Below are positions 26,600-36,279 of a stretch of DNA of 54,549 nucleotides, piece after piece. The stretch is taken from NCBI GenBank assembly GCA_030447415.1, contig JAUJOZ010000015.1, positions 58,428-112,976 of the forward strand, in the 5' to 3' direction. The position numbers and the translations under genes are program-made. The first letter of the stretch is position 1. Every line of letters starts with the position of its first letter. This DNA comes from Thermomicrobiales bacterium. GTDB lineage: Bacteria; Chloroflexota; Chloroflexia; Thermomicrobiales; UBA6265. The notes beneath the pieces are model-generated. The model saw nothing but the letters and a program-made list of their open reading frames with translations. It was not told the DNA's origin and did not search any database.

Positions 26600-28366
26600 G
26601 TGCGAAACGGGGGACGCCGCAGCCTGAACATGCGGGGGGTTCACGCCCTCCGCTTCCTGCTTATCTGGCCGCTGATCAAGATGTATCGCGACTGCGTCCG
26701 ACGCAGCCTGCGGTGGCGCCTGGCCGAATCGCACATCGGAGCCGTCCTCCTCTGCGTCGTCGCCATCAGCCTGATCGGCGCGGCCGCCCTCGTCGTCTAC
26801 ACCTTCCTCCAGAACCCGGTGGACGAGGAACCGGCGCGCGAGGCCTCGTACGTGGCCGAGACGCTTGTCGACCTCGGCTGGACCGACGATCTGTCGGCGC
26901 CGCGGACCTCGGCGCTCCTGACGGCGATGGCCACCGGCGAGGTCGGCCCGAATGAGTTCGACCGCGACGTCAACCTCGTGGCCGCCGTCGGCAAGCGCCT
27001 CACGAACGTCAGCTCGATCTCGATCGTCGGACCGGATCGACGCATCATCGCGTCCAGTGACCCGGCGCTGAGGAACCGCCCCGCCCTCCTGATCGGGCCG
27101 GTCGCCCTGGGCGTTGCCCAGCGCGCGCTCGACGGGTCGAGCAGCGTCGAGCGCAACACCGTCATTCGCCTCGGCATCGACTCCATCACGGGAGCCTATC
27201 CCATACGAGTGCCCACGACCGACCGGCAGACCGGCGAGCAGTTCACGGAGGTGATCGGGGCGGTCGTCGTCGACAAGTCAGCACGGTCGCTGCCGACGGG
27301 CTGGGGCATCGTTCGTCTCGCCGGCGCGTACATCGGCACGGTCGCGCTCACACTCGCGATCCTGATCGGCGTCCCCGCGCTGCCCGTCGGCGCCGTTGTC
27401 GGCATTCGCCGGGCTCGGGCCATCGGTCGCCCCATCTCGGCGCTAGCCACCGTTGCCGACGCCATCGCCGAGCAGCATCTCGACGCCCGCGTCAAGGTCG
27501 ACGGCGATGACGAGATCGCGACCCTCGGCCGGCGCTTCAACCAGATGGCGGACCGACTGGAGGCGGCGTTGACCCGCGAGGCCGCGGCTCGGGCTCGGGC
27601 CGAGGCGCTCCTGACCGCTAACCGCGACCTGATCGCCAACGTCTCGCACGAGCTGCGGACGCCGGTGGCCCTGGTGCGGGCGCACATCGAGTCGCTGGCC
27701 GACGAGCCGGAGCGGTGCGACGAGTACGCTCGCATCGCGCTGCGGGAAACGGACCGCTTGGAGCAACTGGTCCACGACCTCTTCGAGCTGACGCGAGTGG
27801 AAAGCCAGGGCATCAAGCTGGCGCGGGAGCCGTTCGACGCCGGCGCCGCGGCCCGCGAGGCGGTTGAGTCGTTGGCCGAACCGGCGCGACGCGAAGCCGG
27901 CATCGTCATGAAGGCCGACGTCGGCCCAGGCGACCTCCGCTGCCTCGGTGACCGCACCCGGTTGGTCCAGGTACTGCAGAACCTCATCCGTAACGCGATC
28001 CGCTTCACGCCGGAAGGCGGAATCATCCTGGTCGGCGCCCGCTCGGACGGCGACGCCGTGGCGGTGACCGTCCACGACACCGGCGCCGGCATCCCGCCCG
28101 AAGATGTACCCCACGTCTTCGAGCGCTTCTACCGGGGCGAACGCTCGCGCAACCGCGCCGCCGGCGGCGCCGGCCTCGGGTTGGCCATTGCCCGCCAGTT
28201 CGTCCAGGCGATGGGCGGGGAGATCAAGGTCGAGAGCGTCCTCGGCGAAGGCTCGACCTTCACCATCCGGCTGCCGAAGGCGGACGCCATGGTCCCCGCG
28301 GGCGAAAACGGGTCCCAGGTCACAACCGAGCGCCGGTTGACCGCCGGTTCTGTGAGGCAGGACTAG
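26600..28366 (+). CDS. Membrane sensor histidine kinase
   Basis: 588 residues: a membrane helix at about 47-70, an extracytoplasmic sensor region (about 71-238) with a PAS/dCache-like strand pattern (ISIVGPDRRIIASSDPALRN), a second helix at about 240-268 and a HAMP domain (270-325). HisKA follows with His350 in NVSHELRTPVALVR. The ATPase domain has N (NLIRNAIRFTPEGG), G1 (DTGAGIPPEDVPHVFERFYRG) and G2 (GGAGLGLAI) boxes. It should autophosphorylate and pass phosphate to the regulator encoded 10 bp upstream. The GTG at 26600 or the ATG at 26630 could be the start; the membrane helix follows both. Ligand unknown. Confidence 0.95.
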   Translation: MRNGGRRSLNMRGVHALRFLLIWPLIKMYRDCVRRSLRWRLAESHIGAVLLCVVAISLIGAAALVVYTFLQNPVDEEPAREASYVAETLVDLGWTDDLSAPRTSALLTAMATGEVGPNEFDRDVNLVAAVGKRLTNVSSISIVGPDRRIIASSDPALRNRPALLIGPVALGVAQRALDGSSSVERNTVIRLGIDSITGAYPIRVPTTDRQTGEQFTEVIGAVVVDKSARSLPTGWGIVRLAGAYIGTVALTLAILIGVPALPVGAVVGIRRARAIGRPISALATVADAIAEQHLDARVKVDGDDEIATLGRRFNQMADRLEAALTREAAARARAEALLTANRDLIANVSHELRTPVALVRAHIESLADEPERCDEYARIALRETDRLEQLVHDLFELTRVESQGIKLAREPFDAGAAAREAVESLAEPARREAGIVMKADVGPGDLRCLGDRTRLVQVLQNLIRNAIRFTPEGGIILVGARSDGDAVAVTVHDTGAGIPPEDVPHVFERFYRGERSRNRAAGGAGLGLAIARQFVQAMGGEIKVESVLGEGSTFTIRLPKADAMVPAGENGSQVTTERRLTAGSVRQD

Positions 28367-28670
28367 GCAGCACCACCAGAGCGTCGGACGGAAGGTCGCC
28401 GCGCTGTGGACGTCGACGACCGCTGGAGGAACGGAAGCACCAAGCCTCCGATCCACCACGCTCGCCAATCCGCTCTTGGAACCTGCCTGCCAACCAGACG
28501 CCAAGCCGCCGGAGCGATTGACGCGCCCGATCTTCGCACCAATCACCCCAGGCCGACCTGTCGCGCGGCCACGACCGCGGGAAGCACGCACCGGGCGCAA
28601 GCGTCACCGGATCATCGACACACTGCGGGTCTTGCGGGCGGCCCAGAGAGCGGCTGTGATAAACGGGGCG
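28367..28670. other. Non-coding gap after the histidine kinase
   Basis: 304 bp. Open frames exist but none has a ribosome site or recognisable sequence. It must hold the kinase terminator and the promoter of the next gene; neither stands out. Confidence 0.35.
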
Positions 28671-29258
28671 ATGCAGCACCGAACGTTCGTGCTTGAGACT
28701 CCGCGGCTGATCCTCCGACTCCTCGCCGATGAGGACGAAGAGGCGGTCCATCAGCTTTACGCCGACTGGGACGTGGCGAAGAGTCTGTCGCGACTCACGT
28801 ATCCGTTCTCGGTCGAGGCTGCACGACGGTTCATCGCCGACGCGCGGGCCGGGTTGGTGGAACGCTCGACCTACATGTTGGGAATGTTTGAGCGCGAGAG
28901 CGGCGCCTTCGTTGGCATCGTTTCTCTGCGGGTTCCCTCCCAGAACCCAGCGCTGCCCGAAGCCGAACGGGCGGAGGAGGCCGGCCTGGGCATCCTCGGG
29001 TATTCAGTCGCGCGGCCCTATTGGCGGCGAGGGTTCGCGTCCGAAGGCGCCAAGCGGATGGTCGCGTTCGCCTTCGACGAGCTTGGGCTTAGCCGCCTCC
29101 AGGCCTCGGTGCTGCACGGGAACCCTGCATCTGCGCGCGTCCTCGAGCGGCTCGGTTTCACCGTGGTCGAAGCAGGCGTTGTCGAGGAGCCTGCAGACGG
29201 CGGTCCCCCCCGACGTGCCGACCGCTATGTCCTCGTGCGACGCAACAGAGCTCAGTAG
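28671..29258 (+). CDS. RimJ/RimL-type GNAT N-acetyltransferase
   Basis: 195 residues with the pattern of ribosomal-protein-alanine acetyltransferases and related enzymes: ETPRLILRLLADEDEEAVHQLYAD at the N-terminus, LGILGYSVARPYWRRGFASEGAKRMVAFAF (acetyl-CoA motif A), LGLSRLQASVLHGNPASARVLERLGF (motif B) and a terminal YVLVRRNRAQ strand. The substrate is unknown: proteins of this type acetylate N-termini, spermidine or small amines. ATG 28671 fits the family start; GTG 28656, five codons earlier, is an alternative. It is a single gene convergent with the MqnA-like gene. Confidence 0.88.
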   Translation: MQHRTFVLETPRLILRLLADEDEEAVHQLYADWDVAKSLSRLTYPFSVEAARRFIADARAGLVERSTYMLGMFERESGAFVGIVSLRVPSQNPALPEAERAEEAGLGILGYSVARPYWRRGFASEGAKRMVAFAFDELGLSRLQASVLHGNPASARVLERLGFTVVEAGVVEEPADGGPPRRADRYVLVRRNRAQ

Positions 29259-29505
29259 TCCAACCGGCCTCGACCGTTTGCCAAGAGCCGTGGACCAGGG
29301 GCGTCGTGGTTCGACGGCTCTCTCACGCATGGGTGCGAGCAGCCGAGCGACGGCGGGCCGCGCCGCGACTCCTGTCGTTCTGTTCTGTTGGCCTCGCGGG
29401 ATCGCGACAGGCGGCGGTCACGGGCTACCCGGATGGCGGTTCGCGTCCCGGGTGGCCGGGGCCCGGTTGCCACACATCGGGCGCCGCTCGGCCAACCCAA
29501 CGCGT

Positions 29506-30312
29506 TCAGCCGGCCGGCGCGTCCGGGTCGGGATCGAGGAAGCGCACTTCCTCGAGCGGCGGGTAGGTCGATCCTCGGAGCCCCCGCTGCAGCAGCATGA
29601 GCAGGGCGCGCCGGTCTCCCTCCTCCAGGACGAGCCGCTGGTCGGCCAGGACCGGCACCAGTCGCTCGAAGGGCAGGTCGTGGGCCGTCGCCACCGCCTG
29701 CCGCAGCTCCCGCCGCCGCTCGTGCGCGGCGACACGCAAGGCATCGAGCGTCGCGAGCGCGGGTCCCAGGACGTCGCGGTCCGCGCCGTCCGGAACGAGC
29801 AGGACGTGGCCGACGGCCGGGACGCCGGTGAGGATGAACCAGGCCCGACAAAGATCCTCGCCAAAGCCGACCTCCGGCGGCCGCAGCGCCTCGGCCCCTT
29901 CGACGACGACGACTTGAGCGCTCGCCGCCGCGGGGTCGTCCTCACCGCTCACCCACCCGGTCGGCTCGATCCCGTAAAAGGGGCGCAGCGTCGCGCGGGC
30001 GAGCAGTTCGGCCGTCCCGCTCGTGCGCCACAGGCGCACTGGGCCGCGCTCGATCTCGTCCGGCCGCGCGGGCGTCCGCATCGCGACGGCGCCGGCTACC
30101 CCGGCGACGACCGCCGCGTCCGGCGCCACCCGGTGCGTCGCCTGCGCCGCCGCCACCTCGGCCGCCGGCAGCAACGCCACGTGCTCCGCACTAAGGTCGC
30201 CACCACGCAGCTCCGCCCGCACCTCCAGCGGCACCCCCGGCTCAATCCACCCGGCCGCCAGCGGATGCGTGAACGGCGCCGTCACCAGCGTGTCGTGAAG
30301 CAGCAAGCGCAC
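29506..30312 (-). CDS. MqnA/MqnD-like (periplasmic-binding-protein fold) protein
   Basis: 268 residues from a GTG that has a GGAGG site four bases upstream. The order of elements matches the futalosine-pathway MqnA/MqnD family: LLLHDTLVTAPFTHPLAAG, then DLSAEHVALLPAAEVA, a VAPDAAVVAGVAGAVA strand, an LWRTSGTAELLARATLRPFYGIEPTGW helix, and GFGEDLCRAWFILTGVPAVGHVLLVP. MqnA dehydrates chorismate toward menaquinone, and the neighbour pheA also works at the chorismate branch point. No other mqn gene is visible and the sequence is divergent, so a different ligand is possible. It lies 117 bp downstream of pheA on the same strand. Confidence 0.5.
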   Translation of the reverse strand: MRLLLHDTLVTAPFTHPLAAGWIEPGVPLEVRAELRGGDLSAEHVALLPAAEVAAAQATHRVAPDAAVVAGVAGAVAMRTPARPDEIERGPVRLWRTSGTAELLARATLRPFYGIEPTGWVSGEDDPAAASAQVVVVEGAEALRPPEVGFGEDLCRAWFILTGVPAVGHVLLVPDGADRDVLGPALATLDALRVAAHERRRELRQAVATAHDLPFERLVPVLADQRLVLEEGDRRALLMLLQRGLRGSTYPPLEEVRFLDPDPDAPAG

Positions 30313-30429
30313 GGAGCCTCCGGAGGGTTCAAGCGTTCGATCACGGGAGCGCAACGATAGCGCGTCGGATGCCGTCCGTGCCGACCGCGCGCCTTCAACC
30401 GGCTGCCGCCCGCCTCGATCCCCCTTCGG

Positions 30430-31302
30430 CTACCGGTCCAACACCGGCAGATCGACGAGCTCGCGCAGTGTCTCGAGCGGGAAGCGCGGGTAGGACCCGA
30501 AGACCTTCAGCAGCGCGCACCTGTCGCGAATCCGATCCAGCGCGCGAGCGACCGCGGGATCCTCGCGGTGGCCTTCCAGGTCGAGGAGAAAGACGTAGTC
30601 GCCGAGCCAGCCCTTGGTCGGTCGGCTCTCGACCTTGGTCAGCTGGAGGTTTTCCGCGGCGAACTCGGCCAGCACGGCATGCAGTGCGCCAGGGACGTTG
30701 GCTTTGATGGTGAAGCCGACCGAGGTCTTATCGTCGCCGGTTGGGGCCGCGTCGTGCGGGGCGAGGGCGACAAACCGCGTGAGGTTGGCGCGCACGTCCT
30801 GGATATCATGGGCGAGGACGACACCGCCGTAGAGCTCGGCGGCGCGAGCGGTGCCGATTCCGGCGCGTGTGCCGTCGCCCTCTGCCGCCTCCCGCACCGC
30901 CAGCGCGGTGCTCAGCGCCGCTTCTTGCTCGGTCCCCGGCAGGCAGCGCTCCAAGAAGCGCCGGCACTGCCCGAGCGCCTGCGGATGGGACGCCACCACC
31001 CGCACGTCGCCCAACCCGGCGCCGGGGGCCGTCACCAGAAAGTGGCGCACCGGCAGCACCACCTCGGCCGCGATCTTGAGCGGCGTCTCGTGAATCAGGA
31101 GGTCGAGCGTGGCGCTGACCGCGCCCTCGATCGAGTTCTCGATCGGCAGCAGCGCCTCCGCCGCCAATCCCGTCTCCACCGCCGAAGTTAGTGCCGGGAT
31201 GCTGGCGAAGGCGACCAACTCGCCGTCATCCCCAGCGTGCGCCAGCGCCGCCTCCTCGCTGAACGTCCCGCGCGGCCCGAGAAACGCCGTCGTCATCGGC
31301 AT
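30430..31302 (-). CDS. pheA: Prephenate dehydratase
   Basis: This enzyme converts prephenate to phenylpyruvate in phenylalanine synthesis. The catalytic domain runs from FLGPRGTFSEEAAL through PIENSIEGAV to the Thr-Arg-Phe motif at 175-177 (RANLTRFVAL). The C-terminal ACT regulatory domain has GALHAVLAEFA (205-215) and ESRPTKGWLGDYVFLLDLEGH (from 225), the phenylalanine-binding ESRP motif, so feedback inhibition is expected. There is no chorismate mutase domain; it is the monofunctional type, 290 residues. The divergent neighbour thpR lies 147 bp away; that gap must hold both promoters. Confidence 0.95.
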   Translation of the reverse strand: MPMTTAFLGPRGTFSEEAALAHAGDDGELVAFASIPALTSAVETGLAAEALLPIENSIEGAVSATLDLLIHETPLKIAAEVVLPVRHFLVTAPGAGLGDVRVVASHPQALGQCRRFLERCLPGTEQEAALSTALAVREAAEGDGTRAGIGTARAAELYGGVVLAHDIQDVRANLTRFVALAPHDAAPTGDDKTSVGFTIKANVPGALHAVLAEFAAENLQLTKVESRPTKGWLGDYVFLLDLEGHREDPAVARALDRIRDRCALLKVFGSYPRFPLETLRELVDLPVLDR

Positions 31303-31436
31303 TCACCTCCCGGCCGGACTCTAGGCCAGGGGACCGCCACCCGTCCAGGACGAGCGATGTCCATGCCCCCGCGCCGCCGTCCCCACGGGCTCCTCTAAGG
31401 TTTCTGGCAGTCCGACCAACACGAGTACGCCGCCGC

Positions 31437-31452
31437 TATACTCCCGGCCATG
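31437..31452 (+). promoter_or_regulatory. -10 element seven bases before the thpR start (leaderless mRNA likely)
   Basis: TATACT (31437-31442) is followed by only seven bases before the ATG at 31450, with no ribosome site between, so transcription should begin at the start codon. A matching -35 is not clear. Confidence 0.45.
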
Positions 31453-32121
31453 TCACCCCGCCGCCCGCCGAGAGAACGACCGCCCAACCCGGACGCGGTC
31501 GAAAGCGCCTGGCGCCTCTTCCTGGCCGTCCCGCTCCCGCCACCGGTGACGGCGCGGGTCGATGACCTCGTGCGCGAGCTAGCGGCAGCAAGCTGGCCGG
31601 TCCGCTGGGTCGCGCCCGAGACGGCGCACGTCACCCTCCACTTCCTCGGCGACACCGCGCCCGAGCGGGCCGAGCTGCTTCGGCTTGCCCTGCCGGGCGT
31701 CGTCGCCCGCCATGCCGCCTTCGACCTGCGGACCGCCGGCCTGGGCGTCTTCCCCAACCGCCGCCGGCCTCGCGTCCTCTGGGTCGGACTCCACGGTCCC
31801 ACCCACCGCCTGGAAACGCTCCAGCGCGACCTCGGTGATACCCTCCGCGGCCTTGGCTTCACGGTCGAGGACGGCCCCTACCACCCTCACGTGACCTTGG
31901 GGCGGCTGCGCGACGTGGGCGGTCAACAGGGCCGCGAGCTCGCGGAGGCCATCGGACGCCGCCTCGACGCCGACGCCCACGCGGAGGCTCCCTCGGGCAG
32001 CCCGGTGCCGCTCCCGGTCCGCGAGGTCCTGCTGATCCGCAGCTTCCTCTCCCATCGAGGGGCCCGCCACGAGCCGATCGGCCGTTATCCGCTCGCAAAC
32101 GCGATCGAGGGAGCGAGGTGA
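31450..32121 (+). CDS. thpR: RNA 2',3'-cyclic phosphodiesterase (2'-5' RNA ligase family)
   Basis: 223 residues of the 2H phosphoesterase superfamily. Both catalytic HxT motifs are present: ETAHVTLHFLGD in the first lobe and YHPHVTLGRLRD in the second. The strand AWRLFLAVPLP at the N-terminus and RPRVLWVGL in the middle are family hallmarks. ThpR opens 2',3'-cyclic phosphates on RNA or tRNA ends. The C-terminus ends IGRYPLAN, as is usual. It overlaps the next gene by four bases (GTGA), which implies translational coupling. The first 18 residues are a Pro/Arg-rich extension. Confidence 0.93.
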   Translation: MSPRRPPRERPPNPDAVESAWRLFLAVPLPPPVTARVDDLVRELAAASWPVRWVAPETAHVTLHFLGDTAPERAELLRLALPGVVARHAAFDLRTAGLGVFPNRRRPRVLWVGLHGPTHRLETLQRDLGDTLRGLGFTVEDGPYHPHVTLGRLRDVGGQQGRELAEAIGRRLDADAHAEAPSGSPVPLPVREVLLIRSFLSHRGARHEPIGRYPLANAIEGAR

Positions 32122-32642
32122 GTACGGATCCGCGCGCCCGTCCCTGGCGAGTCGCCGTCTGCGGCCCCGGTGACGCCACGCCGGCCGAGGAGGACGCCGC
32201 GGAGCAGATCGGCCGCCGCCTAGCGGAGCGGGGCTGCACCCTCGTCCGCGGCGGCCTCGGCGGGGCCATGGCCGCCGCCTGCCGCGGAGCGAAGACCGCC
32301 GGCGGAGTCACGATCGGGATCCTCCCCGGCGACGACGACGCCCAGGCCAACCCGTGGGTCGACCACGCTGTCTGCACCGGGCTCGGTCAGGCCCGCAACG
32401 CCGTCGTCGCCGCCACCGGTCACGCCCTCATTGCCCTCGGCGGCGGCGTCGGCACTCTCTCGGAAATCGCCCTCGGCCTCCGCCTTGGCCGCCCCGTCGT
32501 CCTCCTCGGCGGCTGGGCGGCCCTGCTCGGCAGCGCCGATCTCCACCAACTGATCGTCCGCGTCGGTGGCTCGGTGACCGTCGCGCGCACCCCTGAAGAG
32601 GCGGTCGACTTGGCCCTCGCGAAGCTGTCCCCCGTGCCCTGA
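32118..32642 (+). CDS. LOG-like / TIGR00725 nucleotide-binding Rossmann protein
   Basis: 174 residues with a Rossmann-type fold: VAVCGPGDATPAEE, the helix AEQIGRRLAERGCTLVRGGLGGAMAAACRGAK, and GGGVGTLSEIALGLRLGRPVVLLGG, a variant of the PGGxGTxxE motif of lysine decarboxylase-like LOG phosphoribohydrolases. GQARNAVVAATGHALIALGGG is the substrate-site region. True LOG proteins release cytokinin-type bases from nucleotides; the shorter TIGR00725 relatives are uncharacterised. The GTG start overlaps the thpR stop by four bases, so it is translated together with thpR. Confidence 0.8.
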   Translation: MSTDPRARPWRVAVCGPGDATPAEEDAAEQIGRRLAERGCTLVRGGLGGAMAAACRGAKTAGGVTIGILPGDDDAQANPWVDHAVCTGLGQARNAVVAATGHALIALGGGVGTLSEIALGLRLGRPVVLLGGWAALLGSADLHQLIVRVGGSVTVARTPEEAVDLALAKLSPVP

Positions 32643-32874
32643 CTCCCGGCGCGTTGACGCCGCACCGCTCGAGGACTCAATCCTGAATCTCCCGTCATGA
32701 CCGACGCTGACAGCCCTCCAGTCGCTCATCCCGCGTGCGGCACCGGCAGCCCAGGTGTTCCACGACCGACACGCGCCGGGGCACCCAATGGGCACCCCCG
32801 GCTCCCGCGCCGCCTGTCGCCAAATGGTCCGTCGTGTTTCGCCACCCCATTATCGCCGGTAGCGAGCGATCTCT

Positions 32875-32902
32875 TGCCCTGTTGTCGTCGGCAGACAGGG
32901 CA
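32875..32902. terminator. Hairpin between convergent genes
   Basis: TGCCCTGT pairs with ACAGGGCA (eight pairs, 12-base loop) 20 bp beyond the cyclase stop codon and 233 bp after the LOG-like gene. It may serve the minus-strand gene. Confidence 0.5.
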
Positions 32903-32921
32903 GATGAGACGTGACGCACCA

Positions 32922-33920
32922 TTAGTACAGCGCCAGCGCCCGCGTCGGCCCACCCGAGGCGTTCCGGTGCTTCGGCCCACCGACCACGAGCGTCGCCCCT
33001 GAGGCCGGGACGAGGCTCAGGTTCGCCAGGTTTTCCAGGCCGTACTTGCCGGCCGACAGCGCCGTGATGTGCGTCTCGAAGTCGGTCGAGGGCCCGAAGT
33101 CCAGGCTTGCCGTGTCGACACCGATACCGACGATGTTTCGCTCCTCCACCAGCAGCGCCGTCGCGTCGGGGTGGAAGCCGGGGTAGTGCTGCGTGTCCGA
33201 TGCGTCCAGGTTGATGTAGCGCTCCCGGTCGTTCACCCGCGACGCCCAGCCGGAATGCATGGCGACGAACGCGCCCCCGGGAAGCGGCCCGAACTGCGCT
33301 TCCCACGCCAGGATGTCCTCGGGCATGAGCTGCGCATCCTCGTCCGTCGCCACCCGAGCCGAGATGTCGATCACCGCCAGCGGCGCGAGCAAGCGCTCGA
33401 CCGGCAGCCGGTCGGCGGAGACACCGTTCTCGTCGAAGTGGGCCGGCGCATCCATGTGAGTGCCGGTGTGCTCGTCGAGGATCAACTCGTTCTTGTAGAA
33501 GATGTCACCCGCCTCAAAGGAGAAGAGGACGTTGATCTGCATCTGCTGCGCGCCCGGGAACATCGGGAAGTCCGGCGACGCCGTGTGGGTCAGGTCCTGG
33601 ACATTGGCAAACGTGCAGACCGCGATCGCGCTCGGCCCCACCGGGGTAGCGGCCGGGGTCGCAACCGGGCCGGTAATCACCCCGGTCGTCGGCTCAGCCG
33701 TCGCCCCGACCGTTGGCTCGACCGTTGCTCCAACCGTCGGCTCAACCGTCGCTCCGACCGTCGGCTCGCCGGGAGGCGTGCCGTCCTGCAGCGCCGCCAA
33801 GCGTTGGGCGCCACCCATCGGCGCCAGCACGACGGCCGCGCCGGTCGCCCCGGCGAGGCCAAACAACCGGCGCCGCGTGATGGCGGCCTGCACCTTCTCC
33901 ATGACCAGCGGTGAGCACAT
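32922..33920 (-). CDS. Tat-exported cyclase / kynurenine-formamidase-like metal hydrolase
   Basis: 332 residues. The N-terminus has a twin-arginine signal (AITRRRLFGLAGATGAAVVLAP), then a linker with three EPTVGAT-type repeats (about 52-76). The catalytic domain has the metal-binding HTGTHMDAPAHF (151-162) and matches the cyclase family (PF04199), whose members hydrolyse amides or lactones such as N-formylkynurenine. The late AMHSGW and GVDTASLDFGP segments are also family features. The ATG at 33920 has a GGAGG site seven bases upstream; the frame is open further up but reads as unrelated sequence. Export plus a repeat linker suggests an extracellular, surface-tethered enzyme. The substrate is unknown. 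Confidence 0.85.
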   Translation of the reverse strand: MCSPLVMEKVQAAITRRRLFGLAGATGAAVVLAPMGGAQRLAALQDGTPPGEPTVGATVEPTVGATVEPTVGATAEPTTGVITGPVATPAATPVGPSAIAVCTFANVQDLTHTASPDFPMFPGAQQMQINVLFSFEAGDIFYKNELILDEHTGTHMDAPAHFDENGVSADRLPVERLLAPLAVIDISARVATDEDAQLMPEDILAWEAQFGPLPGGAFVAMHSGWASRVNDRERYINLDASDTQHYPGFHPDATALLVEERNIVGIGVDTASLDFGPSTDFETHITALSAGKYGLENLANLSLVPASGATLVVGGPKHRNASGGPTRALALY

Positions 33921-34123
33921 GACGTTTCCTCCCTCGCTCCTCGCTGCCGCGCGAATGGTTACCCCCGATGGGATGCCGCACATCATACGGCACCCTCCTA
34001 CCGCCCGGTCCACCGGCGTCGACGGAGGCGGGTTGCGGCTTCGGGGTATCATGATGGGGCGCAATCCACCCATCCGCGCCACCTACCGCGCGCCGGCCAC
34101 ACCGGGAAGGACCCATCAGCCCC

Positions 34124-35225
<1,102 letters not shown>

Positions 35226-35390
35226 CGGGTGTGCCGGGAGGCGCCCGATGCTCGGAGTCCGGCGCGCCGTGCTTGACTGCCCAACGCACGATGACCCTTT
35301 AATCCATCGCCGAACGTCGCCGACGCGCTCCGCGCCGCGAGCGAGCGGCTCGCTGCGGCCGCCCGCGAGACATCGCGCCTCGACGCCGAG

Positions 35391-36182
35391 GTGCTGCTGC
35401 GCCACGTCATGGGCCTCGACCGCACCGGGCTCTTTTTGCACCTGCGCGACGCCCTTCCCCCCGCCGATGCTGCGGCGTACGCGGCGCTCGTGGAGCGCTG
35501 CCTGGCGGGCGAGCCGGTCGCCTACCTGACGGGCGAGCGGGAGTTCATGGGCCTCAGGTTCGCCGTCCGCCCCGGTGTCCTGATCCCCCGCCCCGAGACG
35601 GAAACCCTGGTGGAATGGGCGCTGGCCCGGATCGCGGCTCAGCCACGGGCGACGGTGGTGGACATCGGCACCGGCAGCGGCGCCATCGCCCTGGCGCTCG
35701 CAGCCCACCTGCCCTCGGCGTGGTCGGGCACCATTGTCGCGTCCGATGTCTCGGCCGAGGCGCTCGCCATCGCCGCCGAGAACCGCGCGCACCTCGGGCT
35801 CGCTAATCGCGTCGGGTTAGTCCGTGGAAACCTGGCGACCTGGTACCACGGTCCGGTCGACCTCCTCCTCGCCAATCTCCCTTACCTGCGACCGGACCAG
35901 CTCGAAATCAACCCGGACCTGCGTGCCGAGCCGGTGCTTGCGCTCGTCGGCGGCGCCGACGGGCTTGACCCGATCCGTCGCCTCGTCGCCGACGCCCCGC
36001 GCCTGCTCGCTCCCGGCGGCGCCCTTGGCCTGGAGATCGACCCATCGCAGGCCGCGGTCGTGCGTGGCTTGGTCGCGGCGACGCTGCCCGGCGCGACGAT
36101 CGCCGTCCGACCCGATCTCGCCGGATTGGCCCGGCACGTCTTGGCGGAGCGCCGGGAAGACGCCCCATCCGGGCCACGCTGA
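35391..36182 (+). CDS. prmC: Release factor glutamine methyltransferase, start codon region damaged
   Basis: PrmC methylates the Gln of the GGQ motif of release factors, here probably the product of the adjacent prfA. The methyltransferase core has VVDIGTGSGAIALALAAHLP (SAM site) and ANLPYLRPDQ, where most relatives have NPPY. The N-terminal segment GEPVAYLTGEREFMGLRF and PGVLIPRPETETLVEWAL are diagnostic. Family sequence extends upstream in the same frame (ADALRAASERLAAAARETSRLDAE, from about 35319), but there is no ATG, GTG or TTG between the in-frame TGA at 35292 and the GTG at 35391. ATG 35291 is out of frame by one base, so a one-base insertion near 35300 probably hides the true start. 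Confidence 0.88.
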   Translation: MLLRHVMGLDRTGLFLHLRDALPPADAAAYAALVERCLAGEPVAYLTGEREFMGLRFAVRPGVLIPRPETETLVEWALARIAAQPRATVVDIGTGSGAIALALAAHLPSAWSGTIVASDVSAEALAIAAENRAHLGLANRVGLVRGNLATWYHGPVDLLLANLPYLRPDQLEINPDLRAEPVLALVGGADGLDPIRRLVADAPRLLAPGGALGLEIDPSQAAVVRGLVAATLPGATIAVRPDLAGLARHVLAERREDAPSGPR

Positions 36183-36196
36183 CACCGCGGGCGCCG

Positions 36197-36224
36197 TTGC
36201 AATCAAGGATCGCTCGGGTACCAT
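36197..36224 (+). promoter_or_regulatory. Candidate promoter of the molybdoenzyme gene
   Basis: TTGCAA and TACCAT are 16 bases apart, placed 55 bases ahead of the start codon at 36280, in the gap after prmC. Confidence 0.45.
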
Positions 36225-36279
36225 CCAGCCAGCCGGGCAGGCCACGGCCGGCAAGGACGACCCCCGGACGGAGGGAATA

